Assembly: GCA_965260995.1 (NCBI GenBank)
Contig: CBDHCD010000003.1
Coordinates: forward strand, 992,001 to 1,056,000
Direction: 5' to 3'
DNA: 64,000 nucleotides
Origin: JBBROS01 sp965260995
Lineage (GTDB): Bacteria; Pseudomonadota; Alphaproteobacteria; Acetobacterales; Acetobacteraceae
The translations under genes were made by a program, and so were the position numbers. Within the stretch, counting starts at the first letter, position 1. The number at the start of each line of letters is the position of its first letter. Of the stretch, positions 16,575 to 25,045 are shown piece by piece. The notes under the pieces are model-generated. The model was not told the origin of the DNA. It worked only from the letters and a program-made list of their open reading frames with translations, and did not search any database.

Positions 16575-17498
16575 ATGCCTGAACCAATCACCCACGTCGC
16601 CGTGCTCGGCACCGGCACCATCGGCGCGAGCTGGGCGGCGAACTTCCTGGCGCAAGGGCTGTCCGTCACCGCCGCCGACCCGGCTCCCGGCGCAGAGGAC
16701 GCGCTGCGGCGGTTCGTCGACAACGCCTGGCCGACGCTGGAGGCGCTCGGGTTGGCGGCCGGGGCGGACCGGGGGCGGCTTCGTTTCACGCCGGACCCGG
16801 TGCGGGCGGTCGAGGGGGCGCAGTTCGTGCAGGAGAACGGGCCGGAGCGCGAGGACGTGAAGGTGGCGCTGTTCGAGCAGGTCAGCCAGTCATCGCCGCC
16901 GGAGACCATCATTGCCAGCAGCAGCTCCACCCTGCTGCCGACCGCGATGCAGGCGCGTTGCGTCCATCCGGAGCGGCTGCTGCTGGGGCACCCGTTCAAC
17001 CCGCCGCACCTCATCCCGCTGGTCGAGGTGTGCGGCGGCGAGCGGACGTCGGCGGAGGCGGTGGAGCGGGCGATGGCGTTCTACGCCGGAATCGGCAAGC
17101 ACCCGATCCGGCTCAACAAGGAAATGCCCGGCCACGTCAGCAACCGGCTGCAGTCGGCCTTGTGGCGGGAGGCGGCCTACCTGGTCGAGCAGGGCGTGGT
17201 GAACGTGGCCGACGTGGACGCGGCCATCGCGATGGGGCCGGGGCTGCGGTGGGCGCTGATGGGGCCGATCCTGACCTTCCACTTGGGGGGCGGCGCGGGC
17301 GGGCTAGGCTACTTAATGGAGCACATCGACGTGTCGAAGCTGTGGCCCGGCCTGGGCACGCCGGACATGACGCCCGGGTTCAAACAGGCGCTGATCGAGG
17401 GGGTCGAGGCGGAAGCGGGAGGGCGGCCGGTGAGCGCGCTGGCCGATGAGCGCGACGCGCGGCTGCTGGCGCTGATGCAGGCGATCCGGGCGACGTGA
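16575..17498 (+). CDS. 3-hydroxyacyl-CoA dehydrogenase family protein, L-carnitine dehydrogenase-like
   Basis: The 307-residue cytosolic enzyme has the NAD-binding motif AVLGTGTIGASWA at the N-terminus, VQENGPERED, SSSSTLLPT and the family motif GHPFNPPHLIPLVEVCGG. These fit the single-domain 3-hydroxyacyl-CoA dehydrogenase branch that includes L-carnitine dehydrogenase (carnitine to 3-dehydrocarnitine) and L-gulonate dehydrogenase. Carnitine dehydrogenase is the closest fit by pattern. AGGAG (16562-16566) lies 8 nt before the ATG. No thioesterase or other carnitine genes adjoin it. Confidence 0.8.
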   Translation: MPEPITHVAVLGTGTIGASWAANFLAQGLSVTAADPAPGAEDALRRFVDNAWPTLEALGLAAGADRGRLRFTPDPVRAVEGAQFVQENGPEREDVKVALFEQVSQSSPPETIIASSSSTLLPTAMQARCVHPERLLLGHPFNPPHLIPLVEVCGGERTSAEAVERAMAFYAGIGKHPIRLNKEMPGHVSNRLQSALWREAAYLVEQGVVNVADVDAAIAMGPGLRWALMGPILTFHLGGGAGGLGYLMEHIDVSKLWPGLGTPDMTPGFKQALIEGVEAEAGGRPVSALADERDARLLALMQAIRAT

Positions 17499-17525
17499 CG
17501 CCCCGGCAGGGCCGCTGCCTGGGCG
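17499..17525. terminator. Bidirectional terminator-like hairpin
   Basis: CGCCC-C-GGCAG (17499-17509) pairs with CTGCC-T-GGGCG (17515-17525) around a 5-nt loop, with one C-T mismatch. It begins directly after the stop of the dehydrogenase gene and lies between two convergent genes. There is no U-tract longer than a few bases. Confidence 0.6.
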
Positions 17526-17543
17526 CCCGGATCACATCTTCTC

Positions 17544-17876
17544 TCACATGTCCTTTTCGTCATTCTCCGGCTCGACTTCGATGTCGGCGCTGATGGAGTC
17601 GGCGTCGTCCTCGAGATCGCTGGTGTCTTCCAGCACTTCCTCGGCCTCCTCGTCGTCCACGGCTTCCACCTCAACGTCGGAGTCCTCGACACCGGGCGCG
17701 GGCTTCTTCGGGCGCTTGTCCTCGACCACGTTGCCCCCGCCGCGGCGGGGACGGGGAAGCTCGGCGGGCTGCTCGGTGCCGCACTTCGGGCAAACGGCGG
17801 GAGACTTGGTCAGGTCGTAGAATTTCGCGCCGCAAGAGACGCAAACGCGTTTGGTGCCGAGTTCAGGCTTGGCCAT
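17544..17876 (-). CDS. FYDLN-acid (TIGR02300) family protein
   Basis: The 110-residue protein starts MAKPELGTKRVCVSCGAKFY, with the FYDL motif and two CxxC pairs (CVSCG, CPKCG) that form a zinc ribbon. The rest is a low-complexity, very acidic tail of Asp, Glu, Val and Ser. The family is restricted to alphaproteobacteria, has no known function, and typically sits divergent from aroA as here. The start is the ATG at 17876; the longer open frame upstream has no family similarity. Confidence 0.88.
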   Translation of the reverse strand: MAKPELGTKRVCVSCGAKFYDLTKSPAVCPKCGTEQPAELPRPRRGGGNVVEDKRPKKPAPGVEDSDVEVEAVDDEEAEEVLEDTSDLEDDADSISADIEVEPENDEKDM

Positions 17877-18049
17877 CAGGTCCTCTCGCGTGGTCAACAA
17901 CCTCCGACCGTGCCGGAGGAGTGGCGAAGGGCGCGGCCCATGCCATTGCTTGGCGCGGCTGTCAAACCCCGCGGTGTTAAATGGTTGGGCGGCATGGTAA
18001 GCGGCGCGACCGTTTCCCGCAGCGTTTCTCACCATGGTGACTTGACCTC

Positions 18050-19369
18050 ATGTCTCTTCGTCCCTTCGCGTCGCGGCGTCCGACCGGCCCCCTGGCGGGC
18101 GTCATCGTCGTGCCGGGCGACAAGAGCATCAGTCACCGGGCCCTGATGTTCGGGGCTTTGGCGGTAGGGGAGACGCGGATCACCGGGCTGCTTGAGGGCG
18201 AGGACGTGCTGCGGACCGCGAACGCCATGCGCAGCCTGGGAGCAGAGGTGGCGCAGGTCGGGCCAGGGACGTGGCGGGTGAGCGGGCGAGGGATCGGCGG
18301 GCTGACCGAGCCGGAGGACGTGCTCGACATGGGCAATTCCGGCACCGCGGCCCGGCTGCTATGCGGCGTCCTAGCCAGCCATGACCTGTTCGCCGTGATG
18401 ACCGGAGACGGCAGCCTGCGGCGGCGGCCCATGCGGCGAGTGACGGAGCCGCTGGCAGCGTGCGGGGCCACGTTCCAGGGACGCGATGCGGGGCGGCTGC
18501 CGCTGGCGATCCGGGGCGCGCGGGATGCGCTGCCGATCGAGTATCGCCTGCCGGTGGCATCGGCGCAGGTGAAATCGGCGCTGCTGCTGGCGGGCTTGAA
18601 CGCGCCGGGGTGGACGACGATCGAGGAGCCGGAGGCGACGCGCGATCACAGCGAGCGCATGCTGCGGCATTTCGGGGCGGAGGTGGTGGTCGAGCCGGAC
18701 GGGCGCGGGCGGGTGATCCGCCTGATGGGCCAGCCCGAGTTGCGGGCGGCGGACATCGTGGTGCCGGGTGATCCGTCGTCGTCGGCGTTCCCGCTGGTGG
18801 CGGCGCTGATGGTGCCCGGATCGCGGGTGACGGTGCGGGGGGTGGGCCTCAACCCGGCGCGCACCGGGCTGTTCACGACCCTGCAAGAGATGGGCGCCGA
18901 CCTCGTGATCGGCGACGAGCGAACCGAGGGCGGTGAGCCGGTGGGCGACGTCACCGCGGCATACCGCCCGTTGCGCGGGATCGAGGTGCCGCCGGGGCGC
19001 GCGCCGAGCATGATCGACGAGTACCCGGTGCTGGCCGCCGCCGCCGCCGCCGCCCAGGGGCGGACGCGGATGCGGGGCTTGGCGGAGCTGCGGGTGAAGG
19101 AGAGCGACCGGTTGGCGGCGACGGCGGCGATGCTGTCGTTGAACGGCGTGCAGGTCATGGTCGAGGGTGACGACCTGATTGTGGAGGGCGGGGCGGTGCC
19201 GGGGGGCGCGGTGGTTGAGACGCATATGGACCACCGGATCGCGATGAGCGCATTGGTGCTGGGCCAGGCGGCGTCCGAGCCGGTCGGGGTGGACGACACC
19301 GCCTTCATCGACACCAGCTTCCCGGGGTTTATCGGCTTGATGCAAGGGCTCGGGGCGGCGATTGCCTGA
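18050..19369 (+). CDS. aroA: 5-enolpyruvylshikimate-3-phosphate synthase (class II-like)
   Basis: AroA transfers enolpyruvate from PEP to shikimate 3-phosphate. The 439-residue product has VPGDKSISHRALMFGALAVG at the N-terminus, LDMGNSGTAARLL, SAQVKSALLLAGLN, TRDHSERML and MIDEYPVLAAAAAAA, then LRVKESDRLAA. RDHSE, GDKS and SAQVK are class II (CP4-type) marks. The PEP-site loop reads NSGTA, with Gly where CP4 has Ala100, a substitution associated with glyphosate tolerance in CP4. The cmk gene follows, part of the typical alphaproteobacterial aroA-cmk-rpsA order. Confidence 0.95.
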   Translation: MSLRPFASRRPTGPLAGVIVVPGDKSISHRALMFGALAVGETRITGLLEGEDVLRTANAMRSLGAEVAQVGPGTWRVSGRGIGGLTEPEDVLDMGNSGTAARLLCGVLASHDLFAVMTGDGSLRRRPMRRVTEPLAACGATFQGRDAGRLPLAIRGARDALPIEYRLPVASAQVKSALLLAGLNAPGWTTIEEPEATRDHSERMLRHFGAEVVVEPDGRGRVIRLMGQPELRAADIVVPGDPSSSAFPLVAALMVPGSRVTVRGVGLNPARTGLFTTLQEMGADLVIGDERTEGGEPVGDVTAAYRPLRGIEVPPGRAPSMIDEYPVLAAAAAAAQGRTRMRGLAELRVKESDRLAATAAMLSLNGVQVMVEGDDLIVEGGAVPGGAVVETHMDHRIAMSALVLGQAASEPVGVDDTAFIDTSFPGFIGLMQGLGAAIA

Positions 19370-19400
19370 ACAACCGCAGGCTCGGCCGCCCGGGCAGCCA

Positions 19401-20024
19401 ATGGTCGTCGCGATCGACGGGCCGGCTTCGGCGGGGAAGGGCACGCTGGCGCGGCGGCTGGCGGCGGCGCTCGGGCTGGCGCACCTGGACACCGGGCTGC
19501 TGTATCGCGCTACGGGGCGGCGGGCGCTGGACGCTGGCGGCGACCCGGCCGATCCGGTGGCGGCGGAGCGGGCCGCGCTGGCGCTGGAGGAAGTCGACCT
19601 GGCGCGGGCCGACCTGCGCGGGCCGGAGGCGGACCGGGCGGCGAGCCTGGTCGCGGCGGTGCCCGGCGTGCGAGCGGCGTTGCTGCTATTCCAGCGCCGT
19701 GTCGCGGCCGCAGGGGCGGTGCTGGACGGGCGGGACATCGGCACGGTGGTCTGCCCGGACGCGCCAGTGAAGCTGTTCGTGACGGCGGCGCCGGAGGTGC
19801 GGGCGCGGCGGCGGTGGACCGAGCTCGCGGCGCGCGGGGTGGAGATGCCGCTGGCGCAGGTGAAAGCCGAGATACGGGAACGGGACCTGCAGGACGCCGG
19901 GCGGAAGGAAGCGCCGCTGCGGCAAGCGGCGGACGCGGTGCTGCTGGACACGACGGACCTGGACGCCGATGGCGCACTCGCTCGCGCGCTCGAAATCGTG
20001 AGACAAAGCACCGGTTCTGCTTGA
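19401..20024 (+). CDS. cmk: Cytidylate kinase
   Basis: Cmk phosphorylates CMP and dCMP. The 207-residue product has the P-loop VAIDGPASAGKGTLARRLA directly at the N-terminus, LDTGLLYRATG, the DGRDIGTVVCPDAPVKLFVT segment and the lid region ELAARGVEMPL. I chose the ATG at 19401, which places the P-loop at the usual distance from the N-terminus. An in-frame TTG at 19362 overlaps the aroA stop and would add 13 Pro/Gln-rich residues. Confidence 0.94.
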   Translation: MVVAIDGPASAGKGTLARRLAAALGLAHLDTGLLYRATGRRALDAGGDPADPVAAERAALALEEVDLARADLRGPEADRAASLVAAVPGVRAALLLFQRRVAAAGAVLDGRDIGTVVCPDAPVKLFVTAAPEVRARRRWTELAARGVEMPLAQVKAEIRERDLQDAGRKEAPLRQAADAVLLDTTDLDADGALARALEIVRQSTGSA

Positions 20025-20028
20025 CTCT

Positions 20029-20077
20029 GGCTGTCCGAACCGTATGTCTACGCGGACAGCCTCGTCCTGGCAAGGAC
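20029..20077 (+). promoter_or_regulatory. Tandem hairpins between cmk and rpsA
   Basis: GGCTGTCCG (20029-20037) pairs perfectly with CGGACAGCC (20053-20061) around a 15-nt loop. A second hairpin, GTCCT-GGCA-AGGAC (20064-20077), follows at once. They start 5 nt after the cmk stop and lie about 140 nt before rpsA. Possible roles are cmk termination or an rpsA leader; S1 is known to control its own translation in other bacteria. Confidence 0.5.
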
Positions 20078-20213
20078 CGAGGCCCTTGTTCGTTTCAACC
20101 AGGCCGTGACTCGCCGAATGGCAGCAGGGTCAGCCGTATCCCTCCCGATGGGACCGGATGCGCTTTTTGATCACGTCGGTTGCCGGCGTTGCTCACAGGA
20201 ATCATCATCACAC

Positions 20214-21941
20214 ATGGCCTCAGCCTCTACCGCTCTCATGGACCGTCCGGCCGATCACGGCATGGAAGATTTCGCATCCCTGCTCGACGAGACGCTCGGC
20301 CGCGATAGCAATTTTGAGGGTTCGGTCGTCACCGGCCGGGTCGTCCGCCTGACGGACGAATACGCGATCGTCGATGTCGGGCTGAAAAGCGAGGGGCGGG
20401 TCGCGCTCAAGGAGTTCGGCGCGCCGGGGCAAAGCCCCGAAGTGCAGCCGGGTGACAACATCGAGCTCTACGTCGAGCGATACGAGGATCGCGACGGCAG
20501 TATCGTGCTCAGCCGCGAGAAGGCCCGGCGTGAAGAAGCCTGGACCAACCTGGAGAAGGCATTCGAGGCGCAGCAGCGCGTGAACGGCACGATCTACGGC
20601 CGGGTCAAGGGCGGGTTCACGGTGGACCTGGGCGGGGCGGTGGCGTTCTTGCCAGGCAGCCAAGTGGACATCCGTCCCGTGCGCGATGTGGGGCCGCTGA
20701 TGGGCACGCCGCAGCCGTTCCAGATCCTGAAGATGGATCGGGCGCGGGGCAACATCGTCGTCAGCCGCCGGGCCGTGCTGGAGGAGACGCGCGCCGAGCA
20801 GCGCAGCGAGTTGATTCAGGGCCTGAAGGAAGGCATGATCCTCGACGGCGTGGTCAAGAACATCACCGATTACGGCGCGTTCGTGGACCTGGGCGGGGTT
20901 GATGGCCTGTTGCACGTGACAGACATCGCGTGGCGGCGGATCAACCATCCGAGCGAGGCGTTGCAGATCGGGCAGCAGGTGCGGGTGCAGGTGATCCGCT
21001 TCAACAGCGAGACGCAGCGCATCAGTCTGGGCATGAAGCAGCTCGAGGCCGATCCGTGGGAAGGCGTCGCCGCCAAGTACCCCGCGGGAGCGAAGTATTC
21101 CGGCCGCGTGACCAACATCACCGATTATGGCGCTTTCGTGGAGCTGGAGCCGGGCGTCGAGGGTCTAGTGCACGTCAGCGAGATGAGCTGGACCAAGAAG
21201 AACGTGCATCCCGGTAAGATCGTCGCCACCAGCCAGGAGGTCGACGTGCTCGTGCTGGATGTAGACAGCAGCAAGCGGCGCATCTCGCTCGGCCTCAAGC
21301 AAGTGCAGCAGAACCCGTGGGAGCAATTCCAGGACGAGCACCCGGTCGGCAGCACGGTCGAGGGCGAAATCCGCAACATCACCGAGTTCGGGCTGTTCGT
21401 CGGCATCACCTCCGACATCGACGGCATGGTGCATATGTCCGACCTGTCGTGGGACGATGCCGGCGAATTGGCGATCGCCAAATATGAGAAGGGCCAAGTC
21501 GTCCAGGCCAAGGTGCTCGACATCGACGCGGAGAAGGAGCGCATCAGCCTGGGCATCAAGCAGTTGCAGGATGACCCGGCCGCCGACACCCTCAGCCGCG
21601 TCCACAAGAACGATGTCGTCACGTGCGTCGTCACCGCGGTGCAGGCGAACGGCATCGAGGTGAAGGTCGACGACGTGCTGACCGGCTTCATCCGCCGGGC
21701 CGAACTGGCGCGTGACAAATCCGAGCAACGCCCGGATCGGTTCGCGGTCGGCGAGAAGGTGGACGCGAAGGTGCAGTCCATCGACCGGGCGGCGCGCAAG
21801 CTGAGCCTCACCATCAAGGGCCGCGAGATGGAGGAGGACAAGCAGGCGATCCAGGATTTCGGCACCGCCGATAGCGGAGCGTCGCTGGGCGACATCCTCG
21901 GTGCTGCGATCCGGCGGCGAAACCAGCAGGCCAGCGAATGA
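20214..21941 (+). CDS. rpsA: 30S ribosomal protein S1
   Basis: S1 helps recruit mRNA to the 30S subunit. The 575-residue product has repeated S1 (OB-fold) domains, easily seen from recurrent segments such as VKNITDYGAFVDLGGVDGLL, VTNITDYGAFVELEPGVEGL and IRNITEFGLFVGITSDIDGM, each followed by an RISLG-type strand. Six domains fit the length. I start at the ATG at 20214 (MASASTALMDRP); the frame is open further upstream but without S1 similarity. Internal ATGs at 20238 and 20262 are alternatives. Confidence 0.95.
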   Translation: MASASTALMDRPADHGMEDFASLLDETLGRDSNFEGSVVTGRVVRLTDEYAIVDVGLKSEGRVALKEFGAPGQSPEVQPGDNIELYVERYEDRDGSIVLSREKARREEAWTNLEKAFEAQQRVNGTIYGRVKGGFTVDLGGAVAFLPGSQVDIRPVRDVGPLMGTPQPFQILKMDRARGNIVVSRRAVLEETRAEQRSELIQGLKEGMILDGVVKNITDYGAFVDLGGVDGLLHVTDIAWRRINHPSEALQIGQQVRVQVIRFNSETQRISLGMKQLEADPWEGVAAKYPAGAKYSGRVTNITDYGAFVELEPGVEGLVHVSEMSWTKKNVHPGKIVATSQEVDVLVLDVDSSKRRISLGLKQVQQNPWEQFQDEHPVGSTVEGEIRNITEFGLFVGITSDIDGMVHMSDLSWDDAGELAIAKYEKGQVVQAKVLDIDAEKERISLGIKQLQDDPAADTLSRVHKNDVVTCVVTAVQANGIEVKVDDVLTGFIRRAELARDKSEQRPDRFAVGEKVDAKVQSIDRAARKLSLTIKGREMEEDKQAIQDFGTADSGASLGDILGAAIRRRNQQASE

Positions 21942-21944
21942 AGA

Positions 21945-22868
21945 ATGTCGCTGGACGCTGATTTCATCCTCGACAGGCGGCGCCTCAAGCGCCGCCTGAA
22001 TTTTTGGCGGGTGCTGGCGGTGGCGGCGGTGGTCGCCGCGTTGCTGGCCGCGTTCGTGCCGATGGCGCGGACTGGCGGCGCGCACTTGGCGCGGGTCAAC
22101 GTGCGTGGAGTGATCACCGAAGATCGCAAGCTGCTCGATGCGGTGCGGGCGTTGGCTCAAGACCATGCCGTGCCGGCAGTGATCGTCAGCATCGACAGCC
22201 CCGGCGGATCGGTTGCCGGCGGCGAGAGCCTGCGTGCCGCGTTGCTGCGGGTGGCGGCGGCGAAGCCGGTGGTCGCGGTGATGGGCGGGACGGCAGCGTC
22301 GGCGGGCTACATGGTGGCGCTGCCGGCGGGGCGGATCTTCGCACGGGACGCGACGCTGACCGGGTCGATCGGGGTGATCCTGCAGACTGGCGAAGTTTCC
22401 GGGCTGTTGGGCCGGGTGGGCATCACCGCCGAGGCGATCACGTCGGGGCCGCTCAAAGACCAACCAAGCTTCACGCGGCCGCTGACGCCGCAGGGGCGCG
22501 AGTACCTGCATGGGCTGGTGGACGACATGTATGGTCAGTTCGTCGCGATGGTGGCGGAAGGACGCCGCATGGATCCGGGCAAAGTGCGAGAACTGGCCGA
22601 TGGGCGGGCTTACACCGGGCGACAGGCGCTGACGCTCGGACTGGTGGACGAGATCGGCGACGAAGTGGCGGCGCGCGGCTGGTTGAGCCGCGAGCGCAAC
22701 GTGCCGGAGAACCTGCCGGTACGGGACGTGAAGCCGGGAACGGCTTACGAGCGGTTCGTCGGGGCGACGTTCAGGGGAATGGCGGAGGCGGTTGCTGCGG
22801 TATCGCTCAAGGCAGGGTTATTGCCAGCCGGTGCCTGGGCGTTGTGGCAGGGCGGGAGCGCCGAGTGA
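21945..22868 (+). CDS. sppA: Signal peptide peptidase SppA (36K type)
   Basis: SppA is a membrane-anchored serine protease that degrades cleaved signal peptides. The 307-residue product has one N-terminal transmembrane segment (VLAVAAVVAALLAAFVPMA), the SIDSPGGSVAGGE region, the nucleophile Ser in GGTAASAGYMVALPA and the general-base Lys in ITSGPLKDQPS. It starts 3 nt after rpsA and precedes ihfB. Confidence 0.92.
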   Translation: MSLDADFILDRRRLKRRLNFWRVLAVAAVVAALLAAFVPMARTGGAHLARVNVRGVITEDRKLLDAVRALAQDHAVPAVIVSIDSPGGSVAGGESLRAALLRVAAAKPVVAVMGGTAASAGYMVALPAGRIFARDATLTGSIGVILQTGEVSGLLGRVGITAEAITSGPLKDQPSFTRPLTPQGREYLHGLVDDMYGQFVAMVAEGRRMDPGKVRELADGRAYTGRQALTLGLVDEIGDEVAARGWLSRERNVPENLPVRDVKPGTAYERFVGATFRGMAEAVAAVSLKAGLLPAGAWALWQGGSAE

Positions 22869-22899
22869 GGCCGTCCCGTATGCCTGACGCGCCCGTTCC

Positions 22900-22929
22900 T
22901 TGACGCCGCAGAGTTGTTCACGGCACTAT
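22900..22929 (+). promoter_or_regulatory. Sigma-70-like promoter for ihfB
   Basis: TTGACG (22900-22905) and CACTAT (22924-22929) are 18 nt apart. The box ends 35 nt before the ihfB ATG. It is the best promoter-like pair in the sppA-ihfB gap; activity is inferred. Confidence 0.45.
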
Positions 22930-22964
22930 CATCGCCTCCCGCAGCAGGCCAGCAAAGACAGGGC

Positions 22965-23291
22965 ATGACAAAGTCGGAGCTGATCGCCGAACTCGCCGCC
23001 GCCAACCCTCACCTGACCAGTCGCGACGTCGAGCTGATCGTCGGCACTATTTTCGATGAAATCACCGGCGCGCTGGCCCGGGGCGAACGGGTGGAGTTAC
23101 GTGGATTCGGCGCGTTCACGGTCAAGCGGCGCGACGCGCGCACCGGGCGCAATCCCCGCACGGGCGAGGCGGTGCCGGTTGACGAGAAAGCCGTGCCGTT
23201 TTTCAAGGCGGGCAAGGAGCTGCGCGAGCGGGTGGATCGTGGGCCGAAGCCGGTGCGGCCTGCCCGGCGCAATGAGCGAGCGAGCGCCTGA
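22965..23291 (+). CDS. ihfB: Integration host factor subunit beta
   Basis: IHF-beta bends DNA as a heterodimer with IHF-alpha. The 108-residue product starts MTKSELIAELAAANPHLTSR and has the DNA-binding arm ELRGFGAFTVKRRDARTGRN with PRTGE following, the HU/IHF signature. The order rpsA-(sppA)-ihfB supports beta over alpha. I use the ATG at 22965; a TTG at 22914 would add 17 residues not seen in the family. The C-terminal tail (KPVRPARRNERASA) is basic and slightly long. Confidence 0.94.
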   Translation: MTKSELIAELAAANPHLTSRDVELIVGTIFDEITGALARGERVELRGFGAFTVKRRDARTGRNPRTGEAVPVDEKAVPFFKAGKELRERVDRGPKPVRPARRNERASA

Positions 23292-23294
23292 TCC

Positions 23295-23588
23295 TTGCGC
23301 GTTTTGGTCGCCGCGCCGTTGCTAGTCCTATTGGTCGCCTTCGCGCTGTCGAACGAGCAGGTAGTGCAGCTAGGCCTGTGGCCGACGGACATCTTGGTGG
23401 GTGTGCCATTGTCTGTGGCGGTGCTGGTCGCGGCGGGCGTGTTCTTCGTGGCTGGGGCGTTCATGGCTTGGGGCGGCGCTTTGTCGGCTCGGGCGAGGGC
23501 ACGACGGGCGGAGCGGGACGTGCGGCAGCTCAAGGAGCAGATCGAGGTGATGCGGGCGCGGCCAGACGTGCCGATGCTGCCACCCTGA
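23295..23588 (+). CDS. LapA-domain (DUF1049) membrane protein
   Basis: The 97-residue protein has two transmembrane segments (VLVAAPLLVLLVAFALSN and LSVAVLVAAGVFFVAGAFMA) joined by the loop EQVVQLGLWP. A basic coiled-coil-like tail (RRAERDVRQLKEQIEVM) follows. This is the layout of LapA/YciS-type proteins, which in enterobacteria help regulate LPS synthesis. It starts with a TTG 3 nt after ihfB and is likely in the same transcript. Confidence 0.8.
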   Translation: MRVLVAAPLLVLLVAFALSNEQVVQLGLWPTDILVGVPLSVAVLVAAGVFFVAGAFMAWGGALSARARARRAERDVRQLKEQIEVMRARPDVPMLPP

Positions 23589-23652
23589 GTCCGAACTGAT
23601 CCTTCTCCGCGCGGCCTGGTCGGTCTGACCGCCGCATTTGGCTGGTGCAACT

Positions 23653-24276
23653 ATGACGGAAGTGAAAATCTGCGGCGTTCGCGACGCGGCCGGGCTCGAT
23701 GCCGTGGCCGTGGCCGGGGCGGACTGGGTTGGGTTCGTGTTCTTTCCGCCATCGCCGCGGGCAGTCACGCCCTCGCAGGTGGCGATGCTGATGTCCCGGT
23801 GCCCCGATGGGCCTCGTGCGGTCGGGCTATTCGTTGACCCGTCGGATGAGGACGTGCGAGTGGCGCTATCCGAGGTGGACTTGGCCGTGTTGCAGATCCA
23901 CGGGACGGCGGAGCGGGCGGCGGCGCTGCGGGCGATGTTCGGCGTGCCGGTGTGGCACGCGGTCGGGGTCGGGTCGCGGGACGACCTACCGGGCGCCGCG
24001 CCGGGGGTGGATCGGGTGTTGCTGGATCACAAGGCGCTGCCGGGAGCGACACGGCCCGGAGGCAACGCGGCGTCGTTCGACTGGTCCGTGCTGCAAGGAT
24101 GGGCGGCGCCGAAACCTTGGCTGCTCGCTGGCGGGCTGACGCCCGCGACGGTGGCAACGGCGATCCGGGAGACGGGCGCGCCGGGGGTGGACGTGTCGTC
24201 GGGCGTGGAGCAGTCGCGGGGAGTGAAGGACCCTGGGTTGATCCGGGCATTCGTCGAGGCGGTGCGAGAAGCCTGA
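23653..24276 (+). CDS. trpF: Phosphoribosylanthranilate isomerase
   Basis: TrpF converts N-(5-phosphoribosyl)anthranilate to CdRP in tryptophan synthesis. The 207-residue TIM barrel starts TEVKICGVRDAAGLDAVA, with the catalytic Cys in KICG. It also has DWVGFVFFPPSPR, LQIHG, LLAGGLTPATVATA with the phosphate-binding Gly-Gly, and GVDVSSGVE with the catalytic Asp. The ATG at 23653 gives the family start; a TTG at 23638 is in frame. The usual downstream trpB and trpA are not present. Confidence 0.95.
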   Translation: MTEVKICGVRDAAGLDAVAVAGADWVGFVFFPPSPRAVTPSQVAMLMSRCPDGPRAVGLFVDPSDEDVRVALSEVDLAVLQIHGTAERAAALRAMFGVPVWHAVGVGSRDDLPGAAPGVDRVLLDHKALPGATRPGGNAASFDWSVLQGWAAPKPWLLAGGLTPATVATAIRETGAPGVDVSSGVEQSRGVKDPGLIRAFVEAVREA

Positions 24277-24360
24277 GGAAAGTTATTCACTGCAGTAATG
24301 CAACGGTGTCTGCGGTTGCGCGTTGTGGGTCGCGGATTTCACGTATCCTAGGAGGCACGC

Positions 24361-24621
24361 ATGAGACTTGTTGGTGCGATCGCGATCGCCGTTACCGTGA
24401 TGTCAACCGCTCCTGTCTTGGCGGCGAACGCCAGGCATCCTCACGCCAACGTTGACCACCGGGTCGACAAGGGCGGCAATACCGGGAACAGCCAGGTCGA
24501 GATGCTGAACCAGCAGCAGCTCGACAGCCTGCGCGGATCGGGTGAGGCGGCTGGATCCGGGGCGCTGGGGGCACCGCTATACAAGCCTGCCGCACCTGCC
24601 AGGCCGGGCGCGATCCAGTAA
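24361..24621 (+). CDS. Small secreted protein of unknown function (LNQQQL motif)
   Basis: The 86-residue product has a clear signal peptide (MRLVGAIAIAVTVMSTAPVLA-AN). The hydrophilic mature part contains NVDHRVDKGGNTGNSQVEML then NQQQLDSLRG, and a Pro/Ala-rich end. An unusually strong Shine-Dalgarno (AGGAGG) lies a few bases before the ATG, suggesting high expression. I do not recognise the family. A truncated relative lies just downstream in the same frame (24676-24792). Confidence 0.75.
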   Translation: MRLVGAIAIAVTVMSTAPVLAANARHPHANVDHRVDKGGNTGNSQVEMLNQQQLDSLRGSGEAAGSGALGAPLYKPAAPARPGAIQ

Positions 24622-24675
24622 GGGAGTTGGCTTATCGCGGTCAGGCTGGCGTTAGGGCCGGCAGTATCGCCGTTC

Positions 24676-24792
24676 ATGGCAGTGAGCGCTGATCAGCCGC
24701 ATCAGAACATGAACAAGAGCGTCCATAGAGGCGGTGCGAGTGGCGACAGCAAAATAAAGATATTCAACCAAGGTCAAATTCACGAGAACTGA
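24676..24792 (+). pseudogene. Truncated paralogue of the 24361 gene
   Basis: The 38-residue frame from the ATG at 24676 contains QPHQNMNKSVHRGGASGDSK then IKIFNQGQIHEN. It aligns without gaps to HPHANVDHRVDKGGNTGNSQ then VEMLNQQQLDS of the preceding gene. Upstream in frame there is a hydrophobic stretch (WLIAVRLALGPAVSPF) like a decayed signal peptide, but no start codon before the TAA of gene 24361. It is most simply a duplicated copy that lost its start and its C-terminus; translation from 24676 without export is the alternative. Confidence 0.6.
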
Positions 24793-25045
24793 ATACGCAA
24801 AGGTCGTGACGACCAGGCTACACCGAAGCTTGATGATCATTTGAACTGCTCAGCCGCCGTCTGGCAGGAGTCCGGGCGGCGGTTCGCCATTTAGGGTCAG
24901 CCTATACCTAGGAAGCGCTGTCCGACACCAACGGTGGCAATCCGACGCAGTGACACCCGGACTGCAAGCTGGACGCGATGATCGCGGCGCTCTCGCGCAT
25001 GTTGATCACGGCGGCGATTGCGGTGATGCTGCGGAAGAAGCGGCT

